Made by a program: the position numbers and the translations under genes | Source: Chloroflexia bacterium | GTDB taxonomy: Bacteria > Chloroflexota > Chloroflexia > Thermomicrobiales > JALYUS01 | Reading direction: 5' to 3' | Assembly: GCA_025928215.1 (NCBI GenBank) | Contig: JAICJW010000088.1 | Coordinates: forward strand, 1 to 12,832 | DNA length: 12,832 nt | The notes under the pieces: model-generated | The model's input: only the letters and a program-made list of their open reading frames with translations | Databases searched by the model: none | What the model was told of the DNA's origin: nothing | Part shown: one piece after another, positions 12,737 through 12,832 of the stretch | Position numbering within the stretch: the first letter of the stretch is position 1 | How the letters are laid out: each line of letters opens with the position of its first letter

Positions 12737-12832
12737 GGCTCTCCCTACGGTTTGGTGAAACCGATGTCATGCGGCGAGAGCGCGTTGCCGCAGTAGGTCG
12801 AACTTCGCCCGTCCATACATTTGTCGTTTCAA
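12737..12832 (-). mobile_element. ISL3-family insertion sequence, one end (runs off the window)
   Basis: The element appears to begin at 12737 with GGCTCTCCC, matching the GGCTCTnCC-type terminal repeat of ISL3-family elements, about 30 bp from the 3' end of its transposase gene. The 8 bp outside it, gcgtgagc (12729-12736), would be the expected direct-repeat copy. The other end lies beyond the window. Confidence 0.65.
12767..12832 (-). CDS. ISL3-family transposase, C-terminal end only
   Basis: The last 21 codons and TGA stop of a transposase entering from the right edge on the minus strand. KRQMYGRAKFDLLRQR is the highly conserved C-terminus of ISL3-family (IS204/IS1001/IS1096/IS1165) DDE transposases. 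Whether the rest of the gene is intact cannot be seen. Confidence 0.8.
   Translation of the reverse strand: MKRQMYGRAKFDLLRQRALAA

Noticed and set aside
1..12832. CRISPR array, tRNA or rRNA genes, phage-defence cassette
   Set aside because: No regularly spaced repeats, no tRNA-like cloverleaf with a CCA or conserved T-loop, and no defence-type domains were seen; the remaining gaps are under 300 bp.

Overview
This is a 12.8-kb window of high-GC bacterial DNA. It falls into a long minus-strand sugar-uptake operon (about 1-8446), a divergent LacI-family regulator with a separate lipoprotein gene on the plus strand (8702-10962), and a right-hand end of decayed insertion sequences (about 11100-12832). 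Codon usage, Tat-type lipoprotein signals with Ala/Pro/Thr-rich linkers, the NHL-propeller lipoprotein and the IS701/IS110/ISL3 debris fit a Chloroflexota-type organism (Thermomicrobia/Sphaerobacter-like). That placement is inference from style; no rRNA or marker gene is present.

Operon, in transcription order on the minus strand: Gfo/Idh/MocA dehydrogenase (8446-7343); compact mannonate-dehydratase (UxuA)-like TIM barrel (7346-6504); Tat-exported lipoprotein solute-binding protein (6457-4541); two inner-membrane permeases (4479-3475, 3473-2544); two ATPases of the Opp/Dpp type (2547-1561, 1551-502); and the start of an amidohydrolase-2 protein (422 to beyond base 1). Junctions are tight (GTGA and ATGA overlaps, 1-nt and 9-nt gaps) and most starts carry strong GGAGG-type ribosome-binding sites. 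Family membership alone would say 'dipeptide transporter', but the enzymes around it point to import and oxidation or dehydration of an oligosaccharide, glycoside or sugar acid. The LacI-type repressor is transcribed divergently, and the 255-bp gap holds a LacI-like operator (around GGTAACGTTATC, 8523-8534) placed over the inferred -10 of the operon promoter. This supports local substrate-induced control.

Downstream of the regulator is a six-repeat NHL beta-propeller lipoprotein of unknown role. After it come a truncated IS701-family transposase that has lost its catalytic DET region (11222-11605), a 175-bp inverted-repeat-bounded non-coding segment, an IS110-family transposase pseudogene with an amber codon in its DTHK motif and a lost C-terminus (11782-12633), about 100 bp of unassigned DNA with a 15-bp tandem duplication, and the left end of an ISL3-family element whose transposase C-terminus reads in from the right edge on the minus strand (12767-12832).

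The most unexpected signals are a 36-bp perfect palindrome inside the dehydrogenase gene, lying exactly on codon boundaries so that both strands encode the same 12 residues, and the structured leader of the IS110 remnant, which is a candidate bridge-RNA locus. No previously undescribed multi-gene system was clearly identified.
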